Source: DMER64 sp041654355 (GTDB lineage Bacteria; Bacteroidota; Bacteroidia; Bacteroidales; UBA932). From it: 25,358 nt of DNA. Both the position numbers and the translations under genes were made by a program. The DNA lies in NCBI GenBank assembly GCA_041654355.1, contig JBAZDQ010000021.1, positions 1-25,358 on the forward strand, read 5' to 3'. How positions within the stretch are numbered: position 1 is the stretch's first letter; each line of letters starts with the position of its first letter. Positions 13,447 through 21,551 of the stretch are shown here, piece by piece. Under the pieces are notes generated by a model. It ran no database searches, was not told the DNA's origin, and saw nothing but the letters and a program-made list of their open reading frames with translations.

Positions 13447-15685
13447 CAAAAAACAACGTATTCGTGATAATTTCAGACTGATAGCAGGATGGTTATTCCT
13501 GGCTGTTGGTCTTTACCTGTTGATAGCCTTTGTCTCTTACCTGTTTACCTGGACGGTTGATCAAAGCCTGTTATCGGAAGGAGGCATGTCTGATCTGCAG
13601 GCAGAGGCTGCCAACAGTGCCGGACTTATTGGTAATTACTGGTCTAACCTGTTTATTGGCGAACTCTTTGGGATCAGTGCGTTCATAATCCCTTTTTTCT
13701 TCGCAGCGTTGGCTATATTCTTATTCAGAATAAAGAAGGTTCGTATTGTTCCCCTGTTTTTCATAACGGCCTTTGTGTGCATCATTCTTTCCGTTTCACT
13801 GGGTTATATTTTCAATTTTACTTCGCTTGAATACGTTTTCGGTGCCGGGGTGGGCGGAGAATATGGGTACCGTGTGAACGAATGGCTTATCAGTATGTTG
13901 GGAACAGTCGGAACAGGTGTCTTGCTTTTTTTCGTACTGACTGCTTTTCTGGTACCTTTTGTCTATCGATGGATTCGTAAAAGAAAAGTCGGGGTGGAAG
14001 CAACTCAAGCAACAGAGCCCTTGAACGTACAGGCAGCTTCAACACATAAACCGGAAAGTATAACCGAGAAAGAGATCAAACCCGAAGATCCGGTACAGCC
14101 AAATGAGCCAAAGGAAAACGAACGTCAGGAGCAGCCTGTTTTTGAAGTGGAAAAAATTGAAGAAGAATCCACGGCCGGAAGCATGCTGTTTTACGATCCC
14201 AAACAGGATCTGCCCCGTTACAGGAAACCTCCTTTGAGTTTGCTGGAAGACTACCGGAACCAATTGCGGGAAGTTTCCCATGAGGAACTGGAAAGGAACA
14301 ACCAAAAGATCGTAGAGTGTCTGAGAACATTCGATATACAGATAGAAAAGATCGTGGCCACCCCCGGGCCTACGGTAACATTGTACAAAATCGTACTGTC
14401 TCCGGGGATCAGGATTTCCCAATTTACCAGGCTGGAAGATGATATTATGTTGTCACTGGCTGCCCGGGGTATGAGGGTCATTGCTCCTATCCCCGGGACC
14501 AATATGGTAGGTATAGAAGTGGCCAACGACAAGCCCTCGCTTGTGCCTATGAAGAGCGTACTGGATTCCGCCAAATTCAAGGAATCCCGCTACGATCTGC
14601 CCATTGTAATGGGAAAAAGCATTTCCAATGAAATTGTGATGCTGGATCTGGCACGATTGCCCCACCTGCTGGTTGCCGGAGCTACAGGCCAGGGGAAATC
14701 GGTAGCTTTAAATGCTATTTTGGCTTCACTCTTGTACAAAATGCATCCGGCGTATTTAAAATTGGTGCTGGTGGATCCCAAGCGGGTGGAACTGAATTTG
14801 TATTCGAAACTTGAAAACCATTTTCTGGCAAAACTTCCTGATGCCGAAAATCCCATAATCATAGACACCAAAAAAGTCGTTTATACGCTCAATTCTTTAT
14901 GTATAGAGATGGATGCCAGACTTGAGCTGTACAACAAAGCCGGGGTCCGTAACATTAAGGAATACAACAAAAAATTCCTGGAAAGGGTTCTGAATCCCTT
15001 GAAAGGCCATCGGTTCATGCCCTTTATTGTAGTGATCATTGATGAGTTTGCGGACCTGATCATGACAGCCGGTCGGGATGTGGAAGGACCGCTTACCCGT
15101 TTGGCCCAGATGGGAAGGGCGTGTGGGATCCATTTGGTTATTGCTACACAGAGACCTACCACAAACATAATTACCGGGACCATTAAAGCCAACTTCCCTG
15201 CCCGGATCGCATTCCGTGTTGCATCCAAGATCGATTCCAGGACCATTATTGATGTGTCCGAAGCTAATCAGTTGGTGGGAAGGGGCGATATGCTCATATC
15301 TGCCGGAAGCGATCTGTTACGCGTACAATGTGCTTTTATTGACACTCCCGAAGTAGAACGGATGGTAGAATATATTTCCGGCCAACAGGGGTATCCGGGT
15401 GCGTTTGAATTACCGGAATACTCGGAAACGGACAGACAGGATGTCGTATCTGCAACCGGAGGCCAGCGCGATGATTTGTTTGAAGAAGCCGCCAGGTTGA
15501 TCATTCAGAACGGGGAAGGATCCACATCTTTATTGCAGCGCAGGTTCCATCTGGGATATAACCGGGCTGGCAGGATCATGGACCAGCTGGAAGAAGCCGG
15601 TATTGTAGGTCCGCCGCGAGGAAGCAATCCCAGAGAATTATTGATAAACAGCCAGGAAATGCTGGATGATTTCTTAAGTAAATGA
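13436..15685 (+). CDS. ftsK: DNA translocase FtsK
   Basis: 749 residues from ATG 13436. FtsK sits at the division septum and pumps DNA to finish chromosome segregation. The N-terminal part has four TM segments (about 15-38, 77-98, 104-125, 153-178), then an acidic, Pro-rich linker (about 185-250) much shorter than in E. coli. The motor has Walker A AGATGQGKS (414-422) and Walker B VVIIDEFADL (532-541). The C-terminal winged-helix gamma domain (about 685-749) includes GSTSLLQRRFHLGYNRAGRI, the usual DNA-orienting module. The frame is open upstream to 13298, but that part overlaps DUF4290 and is not FtsK-like; MASDKKQR is the sensible start and gives an 11-bp overlap. The lolA-like gene starts on the stop codon (ATGA). 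Confidence 0.96.
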   Translation: MASDKKQRIRDNFRLIAGWLFLAVGLYLLIAFVSYLFTWTVDQSLLSEGGMSDLQAEAANSAGLIGNYWSNLFIGELFGISAFIIPFFFAALAIFLFRIKKVRIVPLFFITAFVCIILSVSLGYIFNFTSLEYVFGAGVGGEYGYRVNEWLISMLGTVGTGVLLFFVLTAFLVPFVYRWIRKRKVGVEATQATEPLNVQAASTHKPESITEKEIKPEDPVQPNEPKENERQEQPVFEVEKIEEESTAGSMLFYDPKQDLPRYRKPPLSLLEDYRNQLREVSHEELERNNQKIVECLRTFDIQIEKIVATPGPTVTLYKIVLSPGIRISQFTRLEDDIMLSLAARGMRVIAPIPGTNMVGIEVANDKPSLVPMKSVLDSAKFKESRYDLPIVMGKSISNEIVMLDLARLPHLLVAGATGQGKSVALNAILASLLYKMHPAYLKLVLVDPKRVELNLYSKLENHFLAKLPDAENPIIIDTKKVVYTLNSLCIEMDARLELYNKAGVRNIKEYNKKFLERVLNPLKGHRFMPFIVVIIDEFADLIMTAGRDVEGPLTRLAQMGRACGIHLVIATQRPTTNIITGTIKANFPARIAFRVASKIDSRTIIDVSEANQLVGRGDMLISAGSDLLRVQCAFIDTPEVERMVEYISGQQGYPGAFELPEYSETDRQDVVSATGGQRDDLFEEAARLIIQNGEGSTSLLQRRFHLGYNRAGRIMDQLEEAGIVGPPRGSNPRELLINSQEMLDDFLSK

Positions 15686-16275
15686 AACTCAGACGTTTTG
15701 TTACAGGCGTGTTCACAGTGTTTGCAGTTCTTACATTGCAGGCACAGACCACTGCGGGATTGATGGAAACGTTTGCTAACAAGATCCGGCATGCTCCGGC
15801 CCTAGAGACTTCTTTTCTTTGGAACGGAACGGTATCCGGGACTATGATACTCCAGGGGGAACTGTTCTACATACATATGGATGAGTTTTATGTGTATTGC
15901 GACGGTGAAATAAAATACTATTACAATGAAGGAACAGATGAGTGGCAGGAGCTCTCACACGATAAAAATTCCCCTGATATCCTGGAAAATCCTTCCGCTT
16001 TCTTCAACCGGCTCAATGAAGACTTTTATTATCCCGACACCCCCGTACGAAAAGAAAAACCGGGAGAAGACCCGGTCTGGGAAGTCACCCTGGTCCCTCA
16101 TTCGGTGAACTCTCCGTTTGCCTTCATAGTGATCTCATTGACTGTAAAGGATCTTACTCCGCTTGATATCCGGTATGCATTATCAGACGGATCTGAGTAT
16201 TCCGTCGTTTTGACTTCGTTTGGTACCGTCCCGGCGCGACCCGCCAGGTTCTTTGCCCCGGACACTTCACTCTGA
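15682..16275 (+). CDS. LolA-like outer-membrane lipoprotein carrier protein
   Basis: 197 residues with a signal peptide (about 1-22, VTGVFTVFAVLTLQAQ) and a mainly beta-strand mature part, consistent with the LolA/LolB fold. LolA-like traits are the sequence SGTMILQGELFYIHMDEFYV, a strand pair reading out a hydrophobic cavity, and YCDGEIKYYYNEGTDEWQEL. LolA carries lipoproteins across the periplasm. Sequence similarity is weak by eye; the call leans on the ftsK-lolA gene order common in Bacteroidales. The ATG overlaps the ftsK stop (ATGA), so translation is coupled. It is convergent with the methyltransferase gene, 17 bp away. Confidence 0.75.
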   Translation: MKLRRFVTGVFTVFAVLTLQAQTTAGLMETFANKIRHAPALETSFLWNGTVSGTMILQGELFYIHMDEFYVYCDGEIKYYYNEGTDEWQELSHDKNSPDILENPSAFFNRLNEDFYYPDTPVRKEKPGEDPVWEVTLVPHSVNSPFAFIVISLTVKDLTPLDIRYALSDGSEYSVVLTSFGTVPARPARFFAPDTSL

Positions 16276-16292
16276 TCTCTGTTGCAGGCAGT

Positions 16293-17624
16293 TTAATCTG
16301 TTGTATTTATTCGTTCTGCAGGCATCAGGATCCTGCGGGATACCGGATGCAGATTGTTGGAACGGGATCCCAGGTTTTTCACAAAACCAAGAGGCAGGTC
16401 ATCGTAGGCTATTAAAACAAATCCTTTTTCAGTACCCGCAGGCAATACCAGTGAATCCCTGCGTAAAAAAGAGATGGCAGTGGGCAGATCTACACTATGT
16501 TGTTCAAAAGCGTTTTTCTTCAGATCTATAGCCAGGGCAAGATCAGCCGTCGGAACCCAGGCATTCCCTTTTTTTTCAGCTACAGCAATCCCGGAATGAA
16601 CTACGTTCAGGATTTTTTCCAGGGTTGTCATTTCTGCCTGCCATGATGCGGGGAATGCTTTTAGCAACGTCCCTTTCATGGAATAGGCATAACCATCATT
16701 TAAAAAGCGGGGCATCCCGGAGGAAACATGATTCTTTTCGTGAATGCCTTTCTTTCGCCCTGTGCCTGTTGTTTTTTTGCTTTCCGAGCTGATCTGCTCC
16801 CCTTGCTTTTGTAGCAGTGCCATAAAAAAGCCTTCGCCCCGGATGCGATGGGGAAAATATTTTTCCGGGCCGAGTAAGACGCGCGCGCCAAGATGACGGA
16901 CTATCCATTCCACCTGATCTTCATCTTCTTTCCGGTTAAAGGTGCACGTGCTGTAGAACAAAAGGCCTCCGTCCTTGAGGGATGGCCAAAGGTCTGTCAG
17001 GATTCTTCTCTGCCGCAACGCACACAGATCGACGCCGGCCGGAGACCAATTGTTTCTGGATAGGGGCTCTTTACGGAACAATCCTTCCCCGGAACAAGGG
17101 ACATCGGTGACCAGGACGTCAAAATACCCGCGAAGCCTGGTAAATGCGCCGGGATCGTTATGTGTAACCACAACGTTAGAGTAACCCCAACGGGCTATGT
17201 TCTGAGTCAAGACCGGCACCCTGGAACGTATGGCCTCATTGCTTACCAGCAATCCGTCTTCGGGCAGGATATCCAGCAAGAGGGTGCTTTTACCTCCCGG
17301 AGCCGCACAGGCATCCAGCACGCGGGGTGTATTCATGGATTGTAAGTATGGTTTCAGTTTCCAGAGGGACATTCCGGATGCTTCCTGAACGTAATAAGCT
17401 CCCGCATGAAAGCGCGGATCAAGTGTGAAGACAGGCCGTTCCTTAAGGTACCTGCCTGCCGGGCACCAGGTAACAGGCTCTGAACCGGGAAACAGTTCCT
17501 TGTCTGTTTTTCGGATATGTTGCCGTATGCTTACAGGCGGGGAAGTATCCAGTGATGCCAGTAAAAGATCAATTTCTCCGGGAGACAGGGACTCTTCCAG
17601 TATGCTTCTGAAGTCCTTCATCAT
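16293..17624 (-). CDS. RsmF/RsmB-family rRNA (cytosine-C5) methyltransferase
   Basis: 443 residues from ATG 17624. The SAM-binding motif is DACAAPGGKS (about 104-113). The two cysteines of the m5C family are in TDVPCSGEGLF (C177) and YSTCTFNRKED (C227). The N-terminus PPVSIRQHIRKT and the C-terminal half (about 290-443, including LPLGFVKNLGSRSNNLHP) resemble RsmF, which methylates C1407 of 16S rRNA; the exact target is inferred. The frame extends to a GTG at 17645, directly after the stop of the SRPBCC gene, and could start there, adding seven residues. Second ATG option: 17621. It is the last gene of the pyrE unit. Confidence 0.9.
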   Translation of the reverse strand: MMKDFRSILEESLSPGEIDLLLASLDTSPPVSIRQHIRKTDKELFPGSEPVTWCPAGRYLKERPVFTLDPRFHAGAYYVQEASGMSLWKLKPYLQSMNTPRVLDACAAPGGKSTLLLDILPEDGLLVSNEAIRSRVPVLTQNIARWGYSNVVVTHNDPGAFTRLRGYFDVLVTDVPCSGEGLFRKEPLSRNNWSPAGVDLCALRQRRILTDLWPSLKDGGLLFYSTCTFNRKEDEDQVEWIVRHLGARVLLGPEKYFPHRIRGEGFFMALLQKQGEQISSESKKTTGTGRKKGIHEKNHVSSGMPRFLNDGYAYSMKGTLLKAFPASWQAEMTTLEKILNVVHSGIAVAEKKGNAWVPTADLALAIDLKKNAFEQHSVDLPTAISFLRRDSLVLPAGTEKGFVLIAYDDLPLGFVKNLGSRSNNLHPVSRRILMPAERINTTD

Positions 17625-17645
17625 AAGACCCGGGTTTTTGGACAC

Positions 17646-18053
17646 TTACCGGTTCAATCCTTCGGCCAGTTGCGTGGTAAACTGGTTTACAAAATCTTTC
17701 AGCTTTCCTCCCAACATCATTTTGATCATCATGCTGAGTTCAGCATCCAGTTCCAGTTGCAATTCACAGCCTTTTTCCTGGGGATGGATATGCAGGTTCA
17801 GATTGAAAGCAAACGGAGTGCTTCCGTATTGTTCCATAACTATCAGTGTAGGTGCTTCCCTCCGGGTAACCTTTACACCCAGTTGCATTCCCTGGGCGTT
17901 TGCCAGTATCGTGTCTTCGGTTATTGTTACTTTGTCTTTTTTGTCTTCAGGTAAGCGGTCTGCGAATTTTGAAAAGTCGGAAAACAATTCAAAAACAGTT
18001 TCGGCAGGTTTGTTGACGTAACGTACGTCACCGGTAACGTGTGTATTTCCCAT
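17646..18053 (-). CDS. SRPBCC (START-like) family protein
   Basis: 135 residues, soluble. The N-terminus VTGDVRYVNKPAETVFELFS, followed by DFSKFADRLP, and a central beta-rich part ending in a long amphipathic C-terminal helix (about 108-133, KDFVNQFTTQLAEGLN) match the START/polyketide-cyclase-like helix-grip fold. Members bind hydrophobic ligands or act as chaperones; I see nothing that fixes a ligand. It starts 2 bp after the pyrE stop and ends next to the methyltransferase, so it is cotranscribed. The pyrE-SRPBCC pairing is familiar in Bacteroidales. Confidence 0.82.
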   Translation of the reverse strand: MGNTHVTGDVRYVNKPAETVFELFSDFSKFADRLPEDKKDKVTITEDTILANAQGMQLGVKVTRREAPTLIVMEQYGSTPFAFNLNLHIHPQEKGCELQLELDAELSMMIKMMLGGKLKDFVNQFTTQLAEGLNR

Positions 18054-18055
18054 AA

Positions 18056-18688
18056 TTATCTTCCCCAGGTGTTAGGCGTCAGACGCCAAATTTTTAAGGT
18101 GTCCAGCTGCTCTTTGCTAACGTAATCGTTTTCGACAGCTTCCCGGATTAATGTATCGTAATTGGTTAATGTATGCAATTCGCAGTTGCTTTTTTCAAAA
18201 GCCCTGCGGGCAATATCAAAATTGTATGAAAAAATGGCTACCATACCCAGCACGTTGGCACATGATTTCTTAAGACAGTCAGAGGCTGACAGTGCCGAAT
18301 GTCCCGTGGAAATAAGGTCTTCCACAACAACCACTTTGGATTCCGGTTCCAACGATCCTTCTATTTGTGCTCCCGTGCCATGATCTTTTCTTCTGGGACG
18401 TACGTATATGAAAGGTTTTTCCAGCTTGTCGGCGATCAGGGCTCCCATGGCTATAGCTCCTGTGGCCACTCCGGCGATAATTTCTACTGAAGGATAGTTG
18501 TGCAGGATTAGTTTGCAGAGGGTGTCACGGATAAAATTCCTCACGTCAGGGACAGACAAGATTTTCCTGTTATCACAATATATGGGAGACAACCATCCCG
18601 AAGCCCAAACAAACGGTTTTTCAGTATTTAGCTTTACGGCCTGAATTTCCAGGAGCTTTTGTGCCACGATTTTTTCCGCAGATTCCAT
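18056..18688 (-). CDS. pyrE: Orotate phosphoribosyltransferase
   Basis: 210 residues, normal length. PyrE joins orotate and PRPP to make OMP in pyrimidine synthesis. Family blocks in order: WASGWLSPIYCDNRK (orotate/PRPP contact), GVATGAIAMGALIADKL, VRPRRKDHGTGAQIEG (the flexible catalytic loop), and the PRPP-binding VVVVEDLISTGHSA. The frame extends to a GTG at 18697, but ATG 18688 (MESAEKIVAQKLLEI) matches the family start. A TACATTTG box lies 20 nt upstream on the minus strand. No attenuator is visible in the short leader. Confidence 0.95.
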   Translation of the reverse strand: MESAEKIVAQKLLEIQAVKLNTEKPFVWASGWLSPIYCDNRKILSVPDVRNFIRDTLCKLILHNYPSVEIIAGVATGAIAMGALIADKLEKPFIYVRPRRKDHGTGAQIEGSLEPESKVVVVEDLISTGHSALSASDCLKKSCANVLGMVAIFSYNFDIARRAFEKSNCELHTLTNYDTLIREAVENDYVSKEQLDTLKIWRLTPNTWGR

Positions 18689-18698
18689 AATAATCACA

Positions 18699-18706
18699 TA
18701 TCTTTG
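18699..18706 (+). promoter_or_regulatory. -7 box (TATCTTTG) for the Nudix gene, 5 nt before ATG
   Basis: Exact TAnnTTTG match; five bases (tacaa) separate it from ATG 18712. Normal initiation a few bases after the box would leave almost no leader. The site overlaps the unlikely GTG extension of pyrE and supports the later pyrE start. Confidence 0.5.
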
Positions 18707-18708
18707 TA

Positions 18709-18716
18709 CAAATGTA
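18709..18716 (-). promoter_or_regulatory. -7 box (TACATTTG) for pyrE
   Basis: Exact TAnnTTTG match, 20 nt before ATG 18688. It overlaps the first codons of the divergent Nudix gene and faces that gene's own box two bases away. Confidence 0.5.
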
Positions 18717-19401
18717 CAGTATTTTCTTCAATAATAGGCGCCTTCAGTTATGCCGTCCGGACAGCCCCGTATGTTTGCTTCCTTCGGTAACGATTGCACC
18801 TGCAGACAGATCCGGTTCATGGGAGGATATTATCGTGGGTTTTGAATGCAATTCCAATATCAATCATTTGGTTATCCCGGTAGAAGATCCTTCGAACTCA
18901 TTTCAACAGCTGTGTACACGTTTTGTTCTTTTTTACGCTGCCGGAGGAGTGGTGACCAATAAGAAAGGTGATGTCCTTATGATTTATCGTTACGGCAGGT
19001 GGGATTTGCCAAAAGGAAAACAGGAACCCGGCGAATCACTCAGGGAAACGGCTCTCAGAGAAGTGGCCGAGGAGACAGGTGCCCGGGGTTTGAAAATTAC
19101 CGGGGATCAGTTTGCCACCACATACCATACTTACCGTTTCCAGGGAAACAACGTATTGAAAATAACTGCCTGGTTCCGCATGACCGCAGAAGAAAGGAGT
19201 TTTTTGGATCCCCAGACAGAAGAAGGGATAGAGAAAACGGAGTGGGTCTCCCTGCAGGATATGGACAAATACCTGGAAGCGGCTTATGCTTCCATTCAAC
19301 TGCTGATCCGTAGCAAAATACTACTCAATGGTAAAAATGTTGGTGAAGCCGGTGAGGTCGAAGATGTCCTTGATCTCAGCCCTGAGGTTACGGACTTTTA
19401 A
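18712..19401 (+). CDS. NUDIX hydrolase
   Basis: 229 residues. The Nudix box is perfect at 102-124: G, KQEPG, E, SLRETAL, then REVAEETGA, so it should hydrolyse a nucleoside diphosphate linked to another group with Mg2+. The preceding FYAAGGVVTNKKGDVLMIYR and GRWDLPKG strands are typical. An N-terminal region of about 70 residues has no clear family. The substrate is unknown; the position opposite pyrE hints at nucleotide housekeeping but is weak evidence. The last 27 codons lie antisense to the end of the STAS gene. The start codon is 5 nt after a TATCTTTG box. Confidence 0.92.
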   Translation: MYSIFFNNRRLQLCRPDSPVCLLPSVTIAPADRSGSWEDIIVGFECNSNINHLVIPVEDPSNSFQQLCTRFVLFYAAGGVVTNKKGDVLMIYRYGRWDLPKGKQEPGESLRETALREVAEETGARGLKITGDQFATTYHTYRFQGNNVLKITAWFRMTAEERSFLDPQTEEGIEKTEWVSLQDMDKYLEAAYASIQLLIRSKILLNGKNVGEAGEVEDVLDLSPEVTDF

Positions 19402-19620
19402 AGAACCGTTTTTTTCCTTAATGTTTTTTTGCAGTACAAGAAACTGACGCAGGCCGGAACTGCTGATGTATTCAAGGTCTGAACCGTCAATAATCATGTC
19501 TTTTGTGGGGCTTTTCAGGAGCGGAGCTATCGCTTCTTCAAAAATGATCGTGTTGCCTGTATCCATCCTTCCGTTTATAGATATTACGGGTACCGGATCG
19601 TTGCTTATTTTTACTTCCAT
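19321..19620 (-). CDS. STAS-domain protein, anti-sigma factor antagonist-like
   Basis: 99 residues, a single STAS domain of usual length. IDGSDLEYISSSGLRQFLVL corresponds to the SpoIIAA-type block around the phosphorylated serine (by alignment S54, in ISSSGLR); the usual acidic residue before it is a serine here. The tail KVRNLRAEIKDIFDLTGFTN matches the final STAS helix. Such proteins bind anti-sigma or kinase partners in partner-switching pathways; no kinase or phosphatase gene is in the window. It follows nqrF by 56 bp and has its own promoter-like element. Its 3' 81 bp overlap the Nudix gene on the other strand. Confidence 0.88.
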   Translation of the reverse strand: MEVKISNDPVPVISINGRMDTGNTIIFEEAIAPLLKSPTKDMIIDGSDLEYISSSGLRQFLVLQKNIKEKNGSLKVRNLRAEIKDIFDLTGFTNIFTIE

Positions 19621-19655
19621 ATTCTGTTGTTTTTCTTAATCGGATTGATAGTACA

Positions 19656-19688
19656 CAAAGGTAAACAAAAAAAACCTCAACCTCCAAA
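19656..19688 (-). promoter_or_regulatory. Promoter with -33 TTTG and -7 TACCTTTG for the STAS gene
   Basis: The minus strand reads TTTG (19688-19685), 21 bp, then TACCTTTG (19663-19656), a good match to the Bacteroidetes TTTG / TAnnTTTG promoter with near-normal spacing. The -33 part lies inside the end of nqrF. The -7 box is 35 nt before ATG 19620. It is the only promoter candidate in the window with both elements. Confidence 0.6.
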
Positions 19689-20927
19689 GTCATCAAAGAG
19701 AATGTGCTCTTGAGGAACTCCCAGATTGTCCAGCATACGGATAACGGCATCTGTCATAAGAGGGGGGCCGCAAAGGTAATATTCATTTTCTTCCGGTTCC
19801 GGGTTGTCTTTCAGGTAATGCTCCAGGATCACCTGGTGTATGAATCCGGTGTATCCCTGCCATTTGTCTTCCGGTTTGGGTTCAGAAAGTGCTATATGAA
19901 ACGAAAAATTGGGAAATTCCTTTTCAATTTCCCTGAATTCTTCTTCATAGAACAATTCCCGCCGGGATCTTGCCCCGTACCAGAAAGACACTTTGTCCGT
20001 TGTTTTCAGGGTATGGAACAGGTGAAAGATATGGGAACGCATGGGAGCCATGCCGGCTCCGCCTCCTATGAAGATCTTTTCTGTACGGGTTTCTTTCAGG
20101 AAGAACTCTCCGAACGGACCGGAAACCTTTACTTTATCGCCGGGCTTACGGGAAAAAATATAAGAAGAACAAATGCCGGGATTTACTTTCATAAAACTAC
20201 CGCGCGCGCGGTCCCAGGGAGGCGTGGCAATACGGACGTTCAGGATGATCCGATTCCCTTCGGCAGGATGGTTGGCCATGGAATAAGCCCTGAACCCGTA
20301 TTCCCGGTTTACCATTTTCAGGTCCCAAAGTTTCAGCGCGTCCCACTCGGCAAGGTATTCCTTTTCAACGGCGATGTCTTTGGCAAAATCTACGGTAACG
20401 GGCGGGACATCAATTTGGATATATCCTCCCGAGCGGAAATCCAGATTTTCTCCATCGGGCAGTTTTATGACAAATTCTTTTATGAATGAAGCTACATTCC
20501 GGTTGCTGATAACCTCGCATTCCCATTTTTTAACACCCAGGATTTCGTCAGGGATCTCTATCTGCATATCTTCCTTAACTTTCACCTGGCAGGCCAGTCG
20601 CCATTTGTTTTGTTGTTCCTTTCTTGTAAAAAAACCGGTCTCGGTAGACAGGATGGATCCTCCTCCTGAAACAATGCGGCATTTGCACAATCCGCAAGTA
20701 CCGGATCCGCCGCATGCTGATGGAAGGTAAATCTCGTTGGCAGATAGTGTATTGAGCAGATTTGTTCCCGGCTCCACTTCCAGCGTTTTTTCGCTGTTTA
20801 TTGTCAATTTTACCTTCCCTGAAGGCATTAGCCGGATTTTTGCGTAAACCAGTAACAGCACCAGGATCAGGGTAACGATCAGGATTGCGGATACTGCCAG
20901 CAAAAGGAATTGGATCATTGTCATCAT
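19677..20927 (-). CDS. nqrF: Na+-translocating NADH:quinone reductase subunit F
   Basis: 416 residues from ATG 20927. NqrF is the NADH-oxidising entry subunit. An N-terminal TM (about 6-28) anchors a 2Fe-2S domain with C72, C78, C81 and C113 (ACGGSGTCGLC, then LACQ). FAD binding is by R213-A-Y-S216 in FRAYSMANHP. NADH binding is indicated by FIGGGAGMAPMRSH and YYLCGPPLM. It ends with the usual FDDFGG. The frame extends to a GTG at 20933, two codons upstream and next to the nqrE stop; ATGs at 20927, 20924 and 20918 are all possible. It is the last nqr gene, as in other bacteria. Confidence 0.96.
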   Translation of the reverse strand: MMTMIQFLLLAVSAILIVTLILVLLLVYAKIRLMPSGKVKLTINSEKTLEVEPGTNLLNTLSANEIYLPSACGGSGTCGLCKCRIVSGGGSILSTETGFFTRKEQQNKWRLACQVKVKEDMQIEIPDEILGVKKWECEVISNRNVASFIKEFVIKLPDGENLDFRSGGYIQIDVPPVTVDFAKDIAVEKEYLAEWDALKLWDLKMVNREYGFRAYSMANHPAEGNRIILNVRIATPPWDRARGSFMKVNPGICSSYIFSRKPGDKVKVSGPFGEFFLKETRTEKIFIGGGAGMAPMRSHIFHLFHTLKTTDKVSFWYGARSRRELFYEEEFREIEKEFPNFSFHIALSEPKPEDKWQGYTGFIHQVILEHYLKDNPEPEENEYYLCGPPLMTDAVIRMLDNLGVPQEHILFDDFGG

Positions 20928-20933
20928 GCACAC

Positions 20934-21551
20934 TTAAAATTGTATACCCATAAAACTCATAAACGCGATCCCCATTAATCCCGTAATGATGAACGCGATG
21001 CCCAGTCCCCGCATGGGAGCGGGTATGTTGGAATAACTGAGTTTTTCCCGGATGGCCGCTATAGAGACGATGGCCAGGAACCATCCAAAACCGGATCCCA
21101 GGGCAAAAGCCAGAACCTGCCATATGTTTTCGTAGGCTCTTTCCTGCATGAAAAGCGATCCGCCAAGGATGGCGCAGTTAACGGCTATCAACGGCAGGAA
21201 TATGCCCAGGTTATTGTACAGGGCCGGAGCAAATTTTTCCACAACCATTTCTACCAGCTGAACCATGGCGGCAATAACGGCAATAAATAAAATATAGCTC
21301 AGAAAACCCAAATCAACGTTGACCCATTCCGGGTTGATCCGGGCCAAAGCGCCGGGCGAAAGCACATAACGGTCCAACAGGTAATTAACGGGAAGCGTAA
21401 TCAACAAGACAAAAATAACAGCCAATCCCAGTCCGGAGGCAGTTTTTACCGTTTTGGAAACGGCCAGGTAGGAACACATGCCCAAAAAATAGGCAAAGAT
21501 CATATTCTCAACAAAGACCGATTTTACGAATATGTCAATTATTTGTTCCAT
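20934..21551 (-). CDS. nqrE: Na+-translocating NADH:quinone reductase subunit E
   Basis: 205 residues, six predicted TM segments, homologous to NqrD and RnfA. Conserved parts include VENMIFAYFLGMCSYLAVSK near the N-terminus and LPLIAVNCAILGGSLFMQER, whose cysteine is one of those that hold the membrane Fe centre between NqrD and NqrE. It overlaps the nqrD 3' end by 13 bp and runs into nqrF with only a few bases between. Confidence 0.96.
   Translation of the reverse strand: MEQIIDIFVKSVFVENMIFAYFLGMCSYLAVSKTVKTASGLGLAVIFVLLITLPVNYLLDRYVLSPGALARINPEWVNVDLGFLSYILFIAVIAAMVQLVEMVVEKFAPALYNNLGIFLPLIAVNCAILGGSLFMQERAYENIWQVLAFALGSGFGWFLAIVSIAAIREKLSYSNIPAPMRGLGIAFIITGLMGIAFMSFMGIQF

Noticed and set aside
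17425..18021. 198-codon plus-strand ORF opposite the methyltransferase and SRPBCC genes
   Set aside because: Crosses the junction of two real minus-strand genes; low-complexity serine-rich translation.
19390..19415. Weak hairpin (ACGG/CCGT) plus seven T after the Nudix stop
   Set aside because: A four-base stem with a long imperfect loop is too weak to call a terminator.
20199..20212. 14-bp perfect palindrome accgcgcgcgcggt
   Set aside because: It codes for a plain stretch of NqrF (DRARG); alternating CG in a coding region is likely chance and no operator role is evident.
19704..20489. 261-codon plus-strand ORF opposite nqrF
   Set aside because: Lies wholly inside nqrF, which has all expected motifs; the translation shows no domain.
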